64,000 nucleotides of DNA, taken from Sphaerisporangium sp. TRM90804 (GTDB taxonomy: Bacteria > Actinomycetota > Actinomycetes > Streptosporangiales > Streptosporangiaceae). Position 1 is the first letter of the stretch. Each line of letters begins with the position of its first letter. The position numbers and the translations under genes were made by a program. Under the pieces are notes generated by a model. That model was not told the DNA's origin, ran no database searches, and saw only the letters and a list, made by a program, of their open reading frames with translations. This document shows positions 26,720 through 34,149 of the stretch, one piece after another. Location: the NCBI RefSeq assembly GCF_029846175.1, contig NZ_JARWAC010000010.1, positions 1 to 64,000 on the forward strand, read 5' to 3'.

Positions 26720-27514
26720 TTGGAACCCGACACCATCGTCCTGATCCACGGCTTCTGGGTCACCCCGCGCAGCTGGGAGAACTGGGTCACCCACTACGAG
26801 GCCAAGGGCTTCCGGGTGCTCACCCCGGCCTACCCCGGCTTCGAGGTCGAGGTGGAGGCGCTCAACGCCGATCCCACACCGATCGAACAGGTCACCGTCC
26901 CGCAGATCATCGACTCGCTGGAGAAGCTGATCGGCGGCCTGGGCGCCCCGCCCATCCTCATGGGCCACTCGGCCGGCGGCGTCTTCACCCAGATCCTGCT
27001 CGACCACGGCTACGGCGCGGCCGGCGTCGCGATCAACTCCGCGCCCACCGAAGGCGTCCAGGTGGTCCCGCTGTCGCAGATCCGCGCCACCTTCCCGGTG
27101 CTGAAGAACCCCGCCAACCGGCACAAGGCGGTCGGGTTCACCTATGAGCAGTGGAAGTACGCCTTCACCAACACCTTCCCCGAGGACCAGGCCCGCGCCA
27201 CCTACGAGCGCTACCACATCCCCGCCTCCGGCAACATCTTCTGGGGCAGCGCCCTGGCCAACATCCACCCCGGCAAGGACGACAACTACGTCGACTACCA
27301 CAACGACGACCGCAAGCCGCTGCTGTTCATCGCCGGCGAGCACGACAACCTCATGCCGCCCAAGATCCAGCGCTCCAACGCCAAGCACTACAAGTCAGCC
27401 AAGACCATCACCGAAGTGATCGAGTACCCCGGCCGGTCCCACCTGATGCCCGCCCAGGACGGCTGGCAGGAGATCGCCGACCGCGCCCTGGCCTGGGCCC
27501 TCGACCACAGCTGA
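26720..27514 (+). CDS. Alpha/beta hydrolase with TTG start
   Basis: 264 aa. IVLIHGFWVTPRSWENWV, nucleophile in LMGHSAGGVFTQ, acid in IAGEHDNLMPP, base His in YPGRSHLMPAQ. No signal peptide, therefore cytoplasmic. The TTG at 26720 follows AGGAG at 26708-26712, which overlaps the upstream TAG, so translation is probably coupled to the exported hydrolase. A well-populated actinobacterial family without a firmly known substrate. Confidence 0.88.
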   Translation: MEPDTIVLIHGFWVTPRSWENWVTHYEAKGFRVLTPAYPGFEVEVEALNADPTPIEQVTVPQIIDSLEKLIGGLGAPPILMGHSAGGVFTQILLDHGYGAAGVAINSAPTEGVQVVPLSQIRATFPVLKNPANRHKAVGFTYEQWKYAFTNTFPEDQARATYERYHIPASGNIFWGSALANIHPGKDDNYVDYHNDDRKPLLFIAGEHDNLMPPKIQRSNAKHYKSAKTITEVIEYPGRSHLMPAQDGWQEIADRALAWALDHS

Positions 27515-27537
27515 CACCTCCGGAAGGCGCGCGTTCC

Positions 27538-28329
27538 ATGTCGGACGTCAGGTTCACCCACATCGGCGGCCCCACCGTCCTCATCGAGTTCGACGGCTGG
27601 CGACTGCTGACGGACCCGACCTTCGACGCCCCCGGCCGGACCTACGCGTTCGGCTGGGGGACCTCCTCCCGCAAACTCACCGGTCCCGCCCTGTCCCCGG
27701 CCGACGTCGGGCCTGTGCACGCCATCCTGCTCACCCACGACCATCACGGCGACAACCTCGACGACGCCGGGCGCGCCCTGCTGGCGGCCACCGGAACCAC
27801 GATCACCACCCGCTCAGGCGCTCGCCGCCTCGGCGGGACCACCCGCGGGCTCGGATCCGGTGAGAGCACTCGGCTGGAGGCGTCCGGCCGGCCGCCGATC
27901 GAGATCACCGCCACCCCATGCCGGCACGGCCCGCCACTCAGCCGGCCGATCACCGGCGACGTGATCGGCTTCGCCCTCACCTGGCCCGGCCAGGCTCACG
28001 GCCCGCTCTGGATCACCGGCGACACCGTCTACCACCGCGCGCTCCGCCGGGCCGCCGCCCGGGTGAGGCCGGGCACGGTCCTGCTCCATCTGGGCGGCGT
28101 CGGCTTCCCCCTCACCGGGCCGCTGCGCTACACCATGACCGCGAGCGAGGCCGTACGGCTGTGTGAGCCCATCGCCCCGCGCACCATCCTGCCGATCCAC
28201 TACGAAGGTTGGCAGCACTTCCGCCAGGGCCGAGAGAGCATCGAGCGGGACCTGCTGCGCGCGCCGAAGCGGATCGGCGACCGATTCCACTGGCTGCCCA
28301 TCGGCTCGGCCGAACAAGTGCGGCTCTAG
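27538..28329 (+). CDS. MBL-fold (UlaG-like) metallo-hydrolase
   Basis: 263 aa. The metal-binding motif is LTHDHHGDNLDD, with further ligands expected at WITGDTVYH and LPIHYEGWQHF. The start FTHIGGPTVLIEFDGWRLLTDPTF is typical of the UlaG/RomA-like group that binds a divalent metal pair and hydrolyses phosphodiester, lactone or amide bonds. GGAAGG lies ten bases before ATG 27538. Last gene of the hydrolase operon; whether it opens a lactone made or used by its neighbours is speculation. Confidence 0.88.
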   Translation: MSDVRFTHIGGPTVLIEFDGWRLLTDPTFDAPGRTYAFGWGTSSRKLTGPALSPADVGPVHAILLTHDHHGDNLDDAGRALLAATGTTITTRSGARRLGGTTRGLGSGESTRLEASGRPPIEITATPCRHGPPLSRPITGDVIGFALTWPGQAHGPLWITGDTVYHRALRRAAARVRPGTVLLHLGGVGFPLTGPLRYTMTASEAVRLCEPIAPRTILPIHYEGWQHFRQGRESIERDLLRAPKRIGDRFHWLPIGSAEQVRL

Positions 28330-28701
28330 CCACGTCCCCGCCCGGCCGGCGCGGCGAGTCGGCGCGGGCGTCGAGCCTGACCCTGGACGTGAACTCCGCG
28401 GACGTGCCCGGAACGGACACGCGCATGGGAAGGCGGGCCGACGTCCCGAAGCCGGGCGGCCCCGGGACGGGCTGAACGGTCACGGCGTCCTCTCCGAACG
28501 GAGAGGTGAAACAGAGGCGGAGCACCCGGGTCGCCGGCGGCGCGGAGCCGCTGTGCCGGCCGGGCGGAGCGGTAGGACGCGCTGCGGTGGCGAGCGTGCC
28601 CTCGGACCCGCGTCGGGGTGTCCTTCAGCCCTGTGGTGCGGCGGCGGTTTCCCGCACGCTGAGATTCTCAGCGGCACGCTCGATCGAAGGGCGGACTCGT
28701 C
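28330..28701. other. Intergenic region with one small hairpin
   Basis: No convincing gene. CCTCTCC-GAAC-GGAGAGG at 28489-28506 forms a 7-bp stem with a 4-base loop, which may terminate transcription from the hydrolase operon or be part of the leader of the DUF4389 gene. Confidence 0.4.
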
Positions 28702-30210
28702 ATGAATCGGTACGGAGTCCAGGTGCGCTCCAGCGGCAGCTCGCCGGCGGGTCGATGGTTGTGGCTGGTCAAGTGGCTGCTGCTGATCCCGCACTACCTG
28801 ATCCTGCTCGTGTTGTGGGCGGCGTTCGCCGTTCTCACCCTGATCGCCTACGTGGCGGTGCTGGTGACCGGCCGCTATCCGCCCGCGATCTTCGTGTTCA
28901 ACGTCGGGGTTCTGCGGTGGTCCTGGCGGGTGGGCTTCTACGGCTACCAGGTTCTCGGCACCGACCGGTACCCGCCCTTCACCCTCGCCGAGGTTCCCGA
29001 CTACCCAGCCGGGCTGCTGATCGACGGGCCGCCCCGCCCGCCGCGCTGGCTGCCGCTTGTGGCCTGGCTGTTCGCCATCCCCCACATCCTGATCCTGAGC
29101 GTCCTGACCGCGACCGGCGGATGGCGACTGCTCGGCGATGACGCCGACGCGAGTGTGGCGTCGTTCAGCCTCGTCGGCGTCGGCGTCACGATCGTCGCGA
29201 TCAGCCTGGCGGTCCGTGGCCGCGCCCCGCGGGGCCTGCGTGACCTACTCGTGGGAGTCGCCCGCTGGTCGCTACGGGTGGTCGCCTACGTCGCCCTGCT
29301 GACCGCGCAGTACCCCCCGTTCCGCCTCGACCAAGGCGACACCGAGTCGCCCGTCGACCAGACCGGATCGTCCGACCCATCCGACTCCTCCGACAGCCGT
29401 CCCGCGGCGCGGCGGCCCGCCCCCGCACCCGCCGCCGGGGCCGGCGTCGCCGGCCTGGTGATCGCCCTCACGTCCGGAGTGCTGCTGCTGCCGGCAGCGG
29501 CCGGAATCCTGATCGGCGGCGCCGGCGTCCTGGCTCTCGCCGCCAACCGCGACGCCGCAGGCTATGTCACCAGCCCGGCGTTGAGAATCGACAGCCCGAC
29601 GGGCGCGGTCACCGCGGAGGACCTGCGGATCCACACCGGCGACGTCTGGTCGCGGGCGCTCGTCGACTACGGCCGGGTCCGCATCACGGCATCCAATCCC
29701 AGCACGCCGCTGTTCGTCGGGATCGCCCCGCAAGCCGACGTCGACCGATGGCTGGCCGGCACCGCGCGCGACCGGCTGGCCGGCGGTTCCCTCTCCGGCG
29801 GGGTCCGCCTCGACCGGACGACGGACCCGATCCGGGACGTCACCGCCCCGGCGGCCCAGAGCTTCTGGCTCGCCTCGGCGTCCGGAACCGGCGACGTCGT
29901 GCTCGACTGGCAGGTCGCCGACGGCAGGTTCGCCGTCGTGCTCGCCAACGCCACCGGAGCACCCGGTGTGAGGGCCACCGGCCGGATCGCGACCCGTATC
30001 CCGGACCCGACCGGCCTGGGCTTCGGACTGCTCGGCGGCGCCATCCCGCTCGCCGTCCTCGCCTTGGCGCTGACGTACCTCGGTGCCGCCGGCCTCGGGC
30101 GCCGGCACGGACCGCCCTCGGCCGACGTCACGGACGCCGACGCCCCCGGCGGACCAGGCCCGGTCGACGTCCGCCTACCCGTCGAGGCGGCATCCGGCCC
30201 CGACAGATGA
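28702..30210 (+). CDS. DUF4389 membrane protein
   Basis: 502 aa. Two DUF4389-type hydrophobic units are visible, the first with LVKWLLLIPHYLILLVLWAAF and FNVGVLRWSWRVGFYGYQ, the second with WLFAIPHILILSVL and VGVARWSLRVVAYVALLTAQYPPF. An acidic/serine-rich linker follows (about 215-235), then two more helices and a large extracytoplasmic beta-rich domain (about 285-430) closed by a last helix and a polar tail. Function unknown; such proteins are common in actinobacterial envelopes. No operon partner: the next gene is convergent. Confidence 0.85.
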   Translation: MNRYGVQVRSSGSSPAGRWLWLVKWLLLIPHYLILLVLWAAFAVLTLIAYVAVLVTGRYPPAIFVFNVGVLRWSWRVGFYGYQVLGTDRYPPFTLAEVPDYPAGLLIDGPPRPPRWLPLVAWLFAIPHILILSVLTATGGWRLLGDDADASVASFSLVGVGVTIVAISLAVRGRAPRGLRDLLVGVARWSLRVVAYVALLTAQYPPFRLDQGDTESPVDQTGSSDPSDSSDSRPAARRPAPAPAAGAGVAGLVIALTSGVLLLPAAAGILIGGAGVLALAANRDAAGYVTSPALRIDSPTGAVTAEDLRIHTGDVWSRALVDYGRVRITASNPSTPLFVGIAPQADVDRWLAGTARDRLAGGSLSGGVRLDRTTDPIRDVTAPAAQSFWLASASGTGDVVLDWQVADGRFAVVLANATGAPGVRATGRIATRIPDPTGLGFGLLGGAIPLAVLALALTYLGAAGLGRRHGPPSADVTDADAPGGPGPVDVRLPVEAASGPDR

Positions 30211-30247
30211 TCGCCGGCGCGATTGGCGGGCACCGTCCACCGGTGGC

Positions 30248-30478
30248 TCAAGCCGTCGCGGGCGCGGCCTCGGCGGTGAGCGAGCGCCAATCGCGCACCA
30301 TCGCGGCGACCAGCACCGGGAGGTCGGGGTGGCGTTCGGCGTCGACGCGGACGCTGATGGTGAGGACCCCGGCGTAGGAGAACGCCAGGAACGATATGGC
30401 GAGGTTGCCGGCGAGCGCCCCGATCGGGATCATGTCGACGACCTCGGCTCCCAGCAGCCGGATGGGGGGGGCAGGGCC
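30248..30478 (-). pseudogene. Remnant: C-terminus of a wax ester synthase/DGAT (WSD1_C)
   Basis: The reverse strand encodes GPAPPIRLLGAEVVDMIPIG, then LAISFLAFSYAGVLTISVRV with a polar C-terminal helix, ending at TGA (30248-30250). This is the end of the WSD1/DUF1298 domain of wax ester synthase/diacylglycerol acyltransferases. An in-frame stop (30482-30484) cuts it just upstream of the PGPAPP segment, and the N-terminal acyltransferase domain with the HHxxxDG motif is absent. An ATG at 30433 has no support. A remnant of an otherwise lost gene. Confidence 0.7.
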
Positions 30479-30488
30479 CGGTCATCGG

Positions 30489-31823
30489 TTATGGGCTGGT
30501 ACACGTCAGGGACGGGGTGGAGGGGGCGCCGTTGCCGAGAAAGCCGAACGTGGTCGTGCCGGAGGCCGGGATCGAGGCGTTGTACGAGGCATTCGACACC
30601 GTCGCCGCGGAACCGCTGGCGCTCAGGGTGCCGTTCCACACCTGGGAGATCGACTGACCGTTGCTCAGCGTCCATCTGACGCTCCACCCGTTGACCGCCG
30701 AGTCGCCCGCCTTCACCGTGATCTCACCCTGGTAGCCGCCGGACCACGAGTTGACGGTGCGGTAACTCGCGGTGCAGGCGCCTGAGGGCGAGGGTGACGG
30801 GCTGGGGGACGGTGAGGGTGACGGGCTGGGGGACGGCGAAGGGGACGGCGACGATGACGGGCTGGGGGACGAGCTCGGCGACGGCGACGGCATGTACGGG
30901 CACTTGTCGCGGTACATGGAGATGCCGGTGGGGTCCTTGAGCGGGCACAGGAACTGGGTGTACCGCGTGTCGTCGTCGACGAAGATCTTCAACCAGGGGA
31001 TCAGCACCCGCATCTCGGTGGTGTTCGCCCGTGTCGCGAACAGGTGGTCCACACCGGTTATCTCCACCCAGGCGCTGGGCGTCGTGGCGGGGATAGTGGT
31101 GTATATCCCGTTCAGATAGGCCTGCGTGACGGTCGTGTCCCGCTGTCCTGAGATGAACATCGTCGGTACCCGGGCGTTGGACAGGTTGTAGTTCCCCACA
31201 GGGGAGCCCGGCGCGAGTCCGACCGCGGCTTTCAGCGTGGGCCGCCGGAGTACCGCGGTGAGGACGCCGGCGCCTCCCGCGGAGTGGCCGATCACCGACA
31301 ACCGGTTGGGGTCGACCCGGTCGCGCACCGAGCTCCGCTGCGTGAGGTAGTCGAGCGCGGCGAGGAGCTGAGTCGCCCGGGCATCCGCGCTGTCGGTGCG
31401 GCTGACAGTCTCGATCCCGATCACGACGAATCCGAAGGAGGCCAGCCAGTGACCCATCCAGGCCTCTTCGACGGAGAACAGGGCGGAGTAGCCGGGCACG
31501 ATCGCGACCCCGCCGAAAGTCTGGCTGGTGTCCGTCGGGTAGTAGATCACCCCACTGCCGAAGCCGTTCCCCGGCACGCTCATCTCCGCGGTGGCGAAGG
31601 TCCCCCTGGTGGCCGCCACACTGGTCGACGTCGGGTCGGGGCCCCGCTGGTAGGGATTGTCGTCGGCCGATGCCGGTCGAATCGCGACGGTCACCGCGAT
31701 CAGCCCGAGGAGGGCCACCACCGCGGCCGTGACGCGTTTGGTCGACCATCCCGGAAAGCCAGGCTGCGGGCGCGGCCCGCCGACGGCATCAGGTGCCGGT
31801 GACTCACTCACACGTCGTCGCAC
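30489..31823 (-). CDS. Secreted cutinase/PET-hydrolase-like polyesterase fused to CBM2
   Basis: 444 aa. After a long basic N-region and hydrophobic core, a signal peptide ends near ASA (residue 53). The mature start DNPYQRGPDPTSTSV and the end FVDDDTRYTQFLCP closely resemble Thermobifida-type cutinases/BTA hydrolases. Triad: Ser181 in IGHSAGGAG, Asp229 in SGQRDTT, His260 in GVDHLFA; Tyr112 of GYS for the oxyanion; Cys293 and Cys308 as the C-terminal disulfide. The usual Trp after the nucleophile elbow (TPWH) is replaced by APGS. A Ser-Pro linker of about 35 residues (311-345) leads to a CBM2 (346-444) with WSGGYQGEITV and NGWSVRWTL. GTG 31823 has GGAGG seven bases before it. Likely acts on plant cutin or polyesters bound to cellulose. 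Confidence 0.9.
   Translation of the reverse strand: MRRRVSESPAPDAVGGPRPQPGFPGWSTKRVTAAVVALLGLIAVTVAIRPASADDNPYQRGPDPTSTSVAATRGTFATAEMSVPGNGFGSGVIYYPTDTSQTFGGVAIVPGYSALFSVEEAWMGHWLASFGFVVIGIETVSRTDSADARATQLLAALDYLTQRSSVRDRVDPNRLSVIGHSAGGAGVLTAVLRRPTLKAAVGLAPGSPVGNYNLSNARVPTMFISGQRDTTVTQAYLNGIYTTIPATTPSAWVEITGVDHLFATRANTTEMRVLIPWLKIFVDDDTRYTQFLCPLKDPTGISMYRDKCPYMPSPSPSSSPSPSSSPSPSPSPSPSPSPSPSPSPSPSGACTASYRTVNSWSGGYQGEITVKAGDSAVNGWSVRWTLSNGQSISQVWNGTLSASGSAATVSNASYNASIPASGTTTFGFLGNGAPSTPSLTCTSP
30793..30870 (-). repeat. 18-bp tandem-like repeats encoding the Ser-Pro linker
   Basis: GGTGACGGGCTGGGGGAC occurs at 30793-30810 and 30817-30834 and, with one change, at 30853-30870, separated by GGNGAN hexamers. 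It encodes the Ser-Pro linker and is prone to slippage and length change. Confidence 0.75.
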
Positions 31824-32034
31824 TTGCGTTCCTCCAGTCATGCGCTTCCGGCGCCGTCCCCGGCGTCGAGGAATCCGCGGGTCGATGACCGGCGCCGGTG
31901 ACCTGGCTGCGTTGTGGTCCTGGTCCACGCGTCTCGGGGGAGTCGAGTGGCCGGCCATCGCCCAGGCGGTTCGTCAGGAGAAGTGCAGGGTCCCGTTCAG
32001 GGGAGTACGGGCGCCGGTCTGCTGCGCCAGGCTT

Positions 32035-32048
32035 TGTTAGCGCTCACA
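32035..32048. promoter_or_regulatory. Putative LacI-type operator of the polyesterase gene
   Basis: TGTTAGCGCTCACA is one base short of the perfect palindrome TGTTAGCGCTAACA and resembles the two sites before the GH27 gene. It lies 212 bases upstream of the polyesterase start. Confidence 0.45.
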
Positions 32049-32217
32049 CACCTCCCACTGCAGAGTCCCCCTCGGGTGACCGAGGCGGTGTGACAGAGCA
32101 CATACGAGGAGAAAGCCGCTGTCAACGGACGCCGGTGCCGGTGGCGACCGCGTGGAGGGTTGAGGACGCCCATCTGGGATGTCGGGATCGACGCCCCTTG
32201 ACGACGAGGGGCCTGTG

Positions 32218-32230
32218 CTGAAAATTTCAG
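32218..32230. promoter_or_regulatory. GAAANTTTC-type palindrome
   Basis: CTGAAAATTTCAG, symmetric about the central A, shares its inner 11 bases with the element at 8366-8376. It is downstream of the membrane-protein gene and upstream of the polyesterase gene. Confidence 0.35.
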
Positions 32231-32287
32231 CCGGCGAGACGAGCCGTCCCCTGGGCCGTTCTCGTCCCTCTCCCCGTCGATGCGTTC

Positions 32288-33211
32288 TCAGCGTGGCCGT
32301 CCCCAGCGGAGCAGTCGGCGGACGGTGAACAGCAGGACGACCGCGGCAGGTACGTAGATCAGCACACCTGTCCACACCGTTCCCTCGATGGCGGGGACGG
32401 GTAACGCGTCCGGCCAGGTGAAGGGCAGCGGGCCTGGCCACAGGCCGCATGCCACTGTGACAGGGACGGCAAGGGTCAGGACGGCGCGGCGGCCGCCCGG
32501 CTCCGGGACGCACGCCAGCAGGGCGGCCGTCACCAGGTGCGGCAGGCAGGCGGCGCAGAGCTCCGCCCCCGTCGCGCCCTCGGACGTCACCGCCAGGCGG
32601 GTCTCGGCGGCCGTCCAGAGCACCGCCGTGAGGGCCGCGAGCGCGAGGACCGCGGCGAGGGCCCTCCTCGACCGGCCGAGGGGGTGAAAGCCGCTCGCCC
32701 TCCGCTTGCCCGCGGCAGCGGGGATGATCCCGATCGAGTGCACCGCCATCACCGTCAGCACCACGCCGAGGCCGGCGGCGGGCGGGACGGGGACGGTGTC
32801 CCCCCGCAACGCCTCCCACGCCTCGCCGGGCGGGGCGGCGAAAGGCACGGGAGGCGGGGGCAGGGCGCGAAGCATGAACCCGAGCAGGGCCGCCCCCACC
32901 GCGCACCCGATCACCATGCCCGTGTGGCCGTAGGGCAGGAGCGCGACGAGCAGTGCGTACCCAGCGGCGATCGGCACGAGCGCCTCCATCTGGGCTCCGT
33001 GAGCCGCCCCCAACCACGTGTCCACGTCCGGCAGAAGGTCCGGATTCCCGGTCACGATCCACTGGACCGTCCGCCGGGCCAGCACGCCCGCCCACGCCGC
33101 GGCGAGCAGCACCACGGTCGCCCCGGTCCAGAAGACCAGCCGCGGGGCCGCCCACCGCCGGAGGCGGACCGCACGGTCGGTGAGCCGGTCGTGCGGCAGC
33201 GGGGACACCAT
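32288..33211 (-). CDS. Polytopic membrane protein of unknown function
   Basis: 307 aa with about seven hydrophobic helices (LVFWTGATVVLLAAAWAGVLA, LVPIAAGYALLVALLPYGHTG, VLTVMAVHSIGIIPAAAG, and so on) and a short basic C-terminus. No family recognised. A Pro-rich loop (LPPPPVPFAAPPGE) lies in the middle. Start ATG 33211; it is divergent from the hydrolase/caspase pair, 94 bases away, so it might belong to that system. Confidence 0.7.
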   Translation of the reverse strand: MVSPLPHDRLTDRAVRLRRWAAPRLVFWTGATVVLLAAAWAGVLARRTVQWIVTGNPDLLPDVDTWLGAAHGAQMEALVPIAAGYALLVALLPYGHTGMVIGCAVGAALLGFMLRALPPPPVPFAAPPGEAWEALRGDTVPVPPAAGLGVVLTVMAVHSIGIIPAAAGKRRASGFHPLGRSRRALAAVLALAALTAVLWTAAETRLAVTSEGATGAELCAACLPHLVTAALLACVPEPGGRRAVLTLAVPVTVACGLWPGPLPFTWPDALPVPAIEGTVWTGVLIYVPAAVVLLFTVRRLLRWGRPR

Positions 33212-33305
33212 GCTGGATGACTCCTATGCCACAGATGTTCATCACTTGCCGATCAGTGTCCCCATGGGCACACTCAGTGGCAAACCTCGTGGGAAAGAGG
33301 GCCGG

Positions 33306-34145
33306 GTGGCCGCCATCGTCGTGATCCACGGCATCAGCCAGCAACTCCGGGGCGGGTACACCCTGCGCGACCGGTTGCTGGCCTCGCTGCGCGACGGGAT
33401 GGCGCTGGCCGGGGGCGCCCCCGGGGTGCCCGGGGATGCCGACGTGGAGTTCGCGGCGTACGGCTCGCTGTTTCGCCCGCCCGCGGAGATGCTGGCGCCC
33501 GTCCCGTACTACGACGACAGGGACCTGGACGACTACGAACAGGAACTGCTGCTGGCGCTGTGGCGCCGGGCCGCGGTGGTGGACCCGAAGGTCGTCTCGC
33601 CCGACGACGAGGTGCTGGCCCGGCCGCCCCGCTGGGCGCTGCGCGCGCTGGCGGCGCTCAGCCGCTCCCGTTTCCTCACCCGGGTGGCCGAGCACGTGTT
33701 CATCGGCGACCTCAAGCAGGTCCGGGCGTACTTCCACGATCCTGAGATCCGCACGGCGGCCCAGGGGGCACTGGAGGCGAAGATCACCGAGGACACACGG
33801 GTGGTCGTCGCCCACTCGCTCGGCTCGGTGGTGGCCTACGAGACGCTCTGCGCCCACCCGGAGTGGCCGGTGCGCACGCTCGTGACGCTCGGATCGCCGC
33901 TCGGCGTGCCGAACCTGATCTACCACCGGCTGCTCCCCACGCCCGGCGCCTGGCCGGGGCCGATCACCGCGTGGACCAACATCGCCGACACCGGCGACGT
34001 GGTGGCCATGGTGGAGGACCTGCGCCCGCTGTTCGGCGACCGCATCGAGCAGATCCGGGTACACAACGGCGCGCACGCACACGACCTGCGCCCCTACCTC
34101 ACCGAGCGGCTGACCGGGCGGGCGATCCTGGCCGGGCTCCGCTGA
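33306..34145 (+). CDS. Serine alpha/beta hydrolase (lipase-like) partner of the caspase protein
   Basis: 279 aa. AAIVVIHGISQQLRGGYTLRD starts a hydrolase fold; the nucleophile elbow is VVVAHSLGSVVAYE, followed by LVTLGSPLGVPNL, as in lipase/PGAP1-like enzymes. A base His candidate is in HNGAHAHDLRPY. The family resembles lipase-like effectors found beside STAND proteins. AAAGAGG at 33294-33300 points to GTG 33306; an ATG at 33264 would add 14 residues. It ends four bases before the caspase-ATPase-WD40 gene, so both are made together. Likely substrates (phospholipid, acyl ester) are inferred only from the fold. Confidence 0.8.
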   Translation: MAAIVVIHGISQQLRGGYTLRDRLLASLRDGMALAGGAPGVPGDADVEFAAYGSLFRPPAEMLAPVPYYDDRDLDDYEQELLLALWRRAAVVDPKVVSPDDEVLARPPRWALRALAALSRSRFLTRVAEHVFIGDLKQVRAYFHDPEIRTAAQGALEAKITEDTRVVVAHSLGSVVAYETLCAHPEWPVRTLVTLGSPLGVPNLIYHRLLPTPGAWPGPITAWTNIADTGDVVAMVEDLRPLFGDRIEQIRVHNGAHAHDLRPYLTERLTGRAILAGLR

Positions 34146-34149
34146 CGGC

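Larger units (their letters stand above)
31824..32287. other. Intergenic region with an operator candidate, no gene seen
   Basis: Between the polyesterase gene and the membrane gene, both on the reverse strand. It holds the operator-like site 32035-32048 and a CTGAAAATTTCAG element at 32218-32230. No coding frame with a plausible start was found. Confidence 0.5.

Noticed and set aside
30793-30870. Possible CRISPR or minisatellite
   Set aside because: The repeats are in frame inside the Ser-Pro linker of the polyesterase and have no spacers of constant length; they are coding low complexity.
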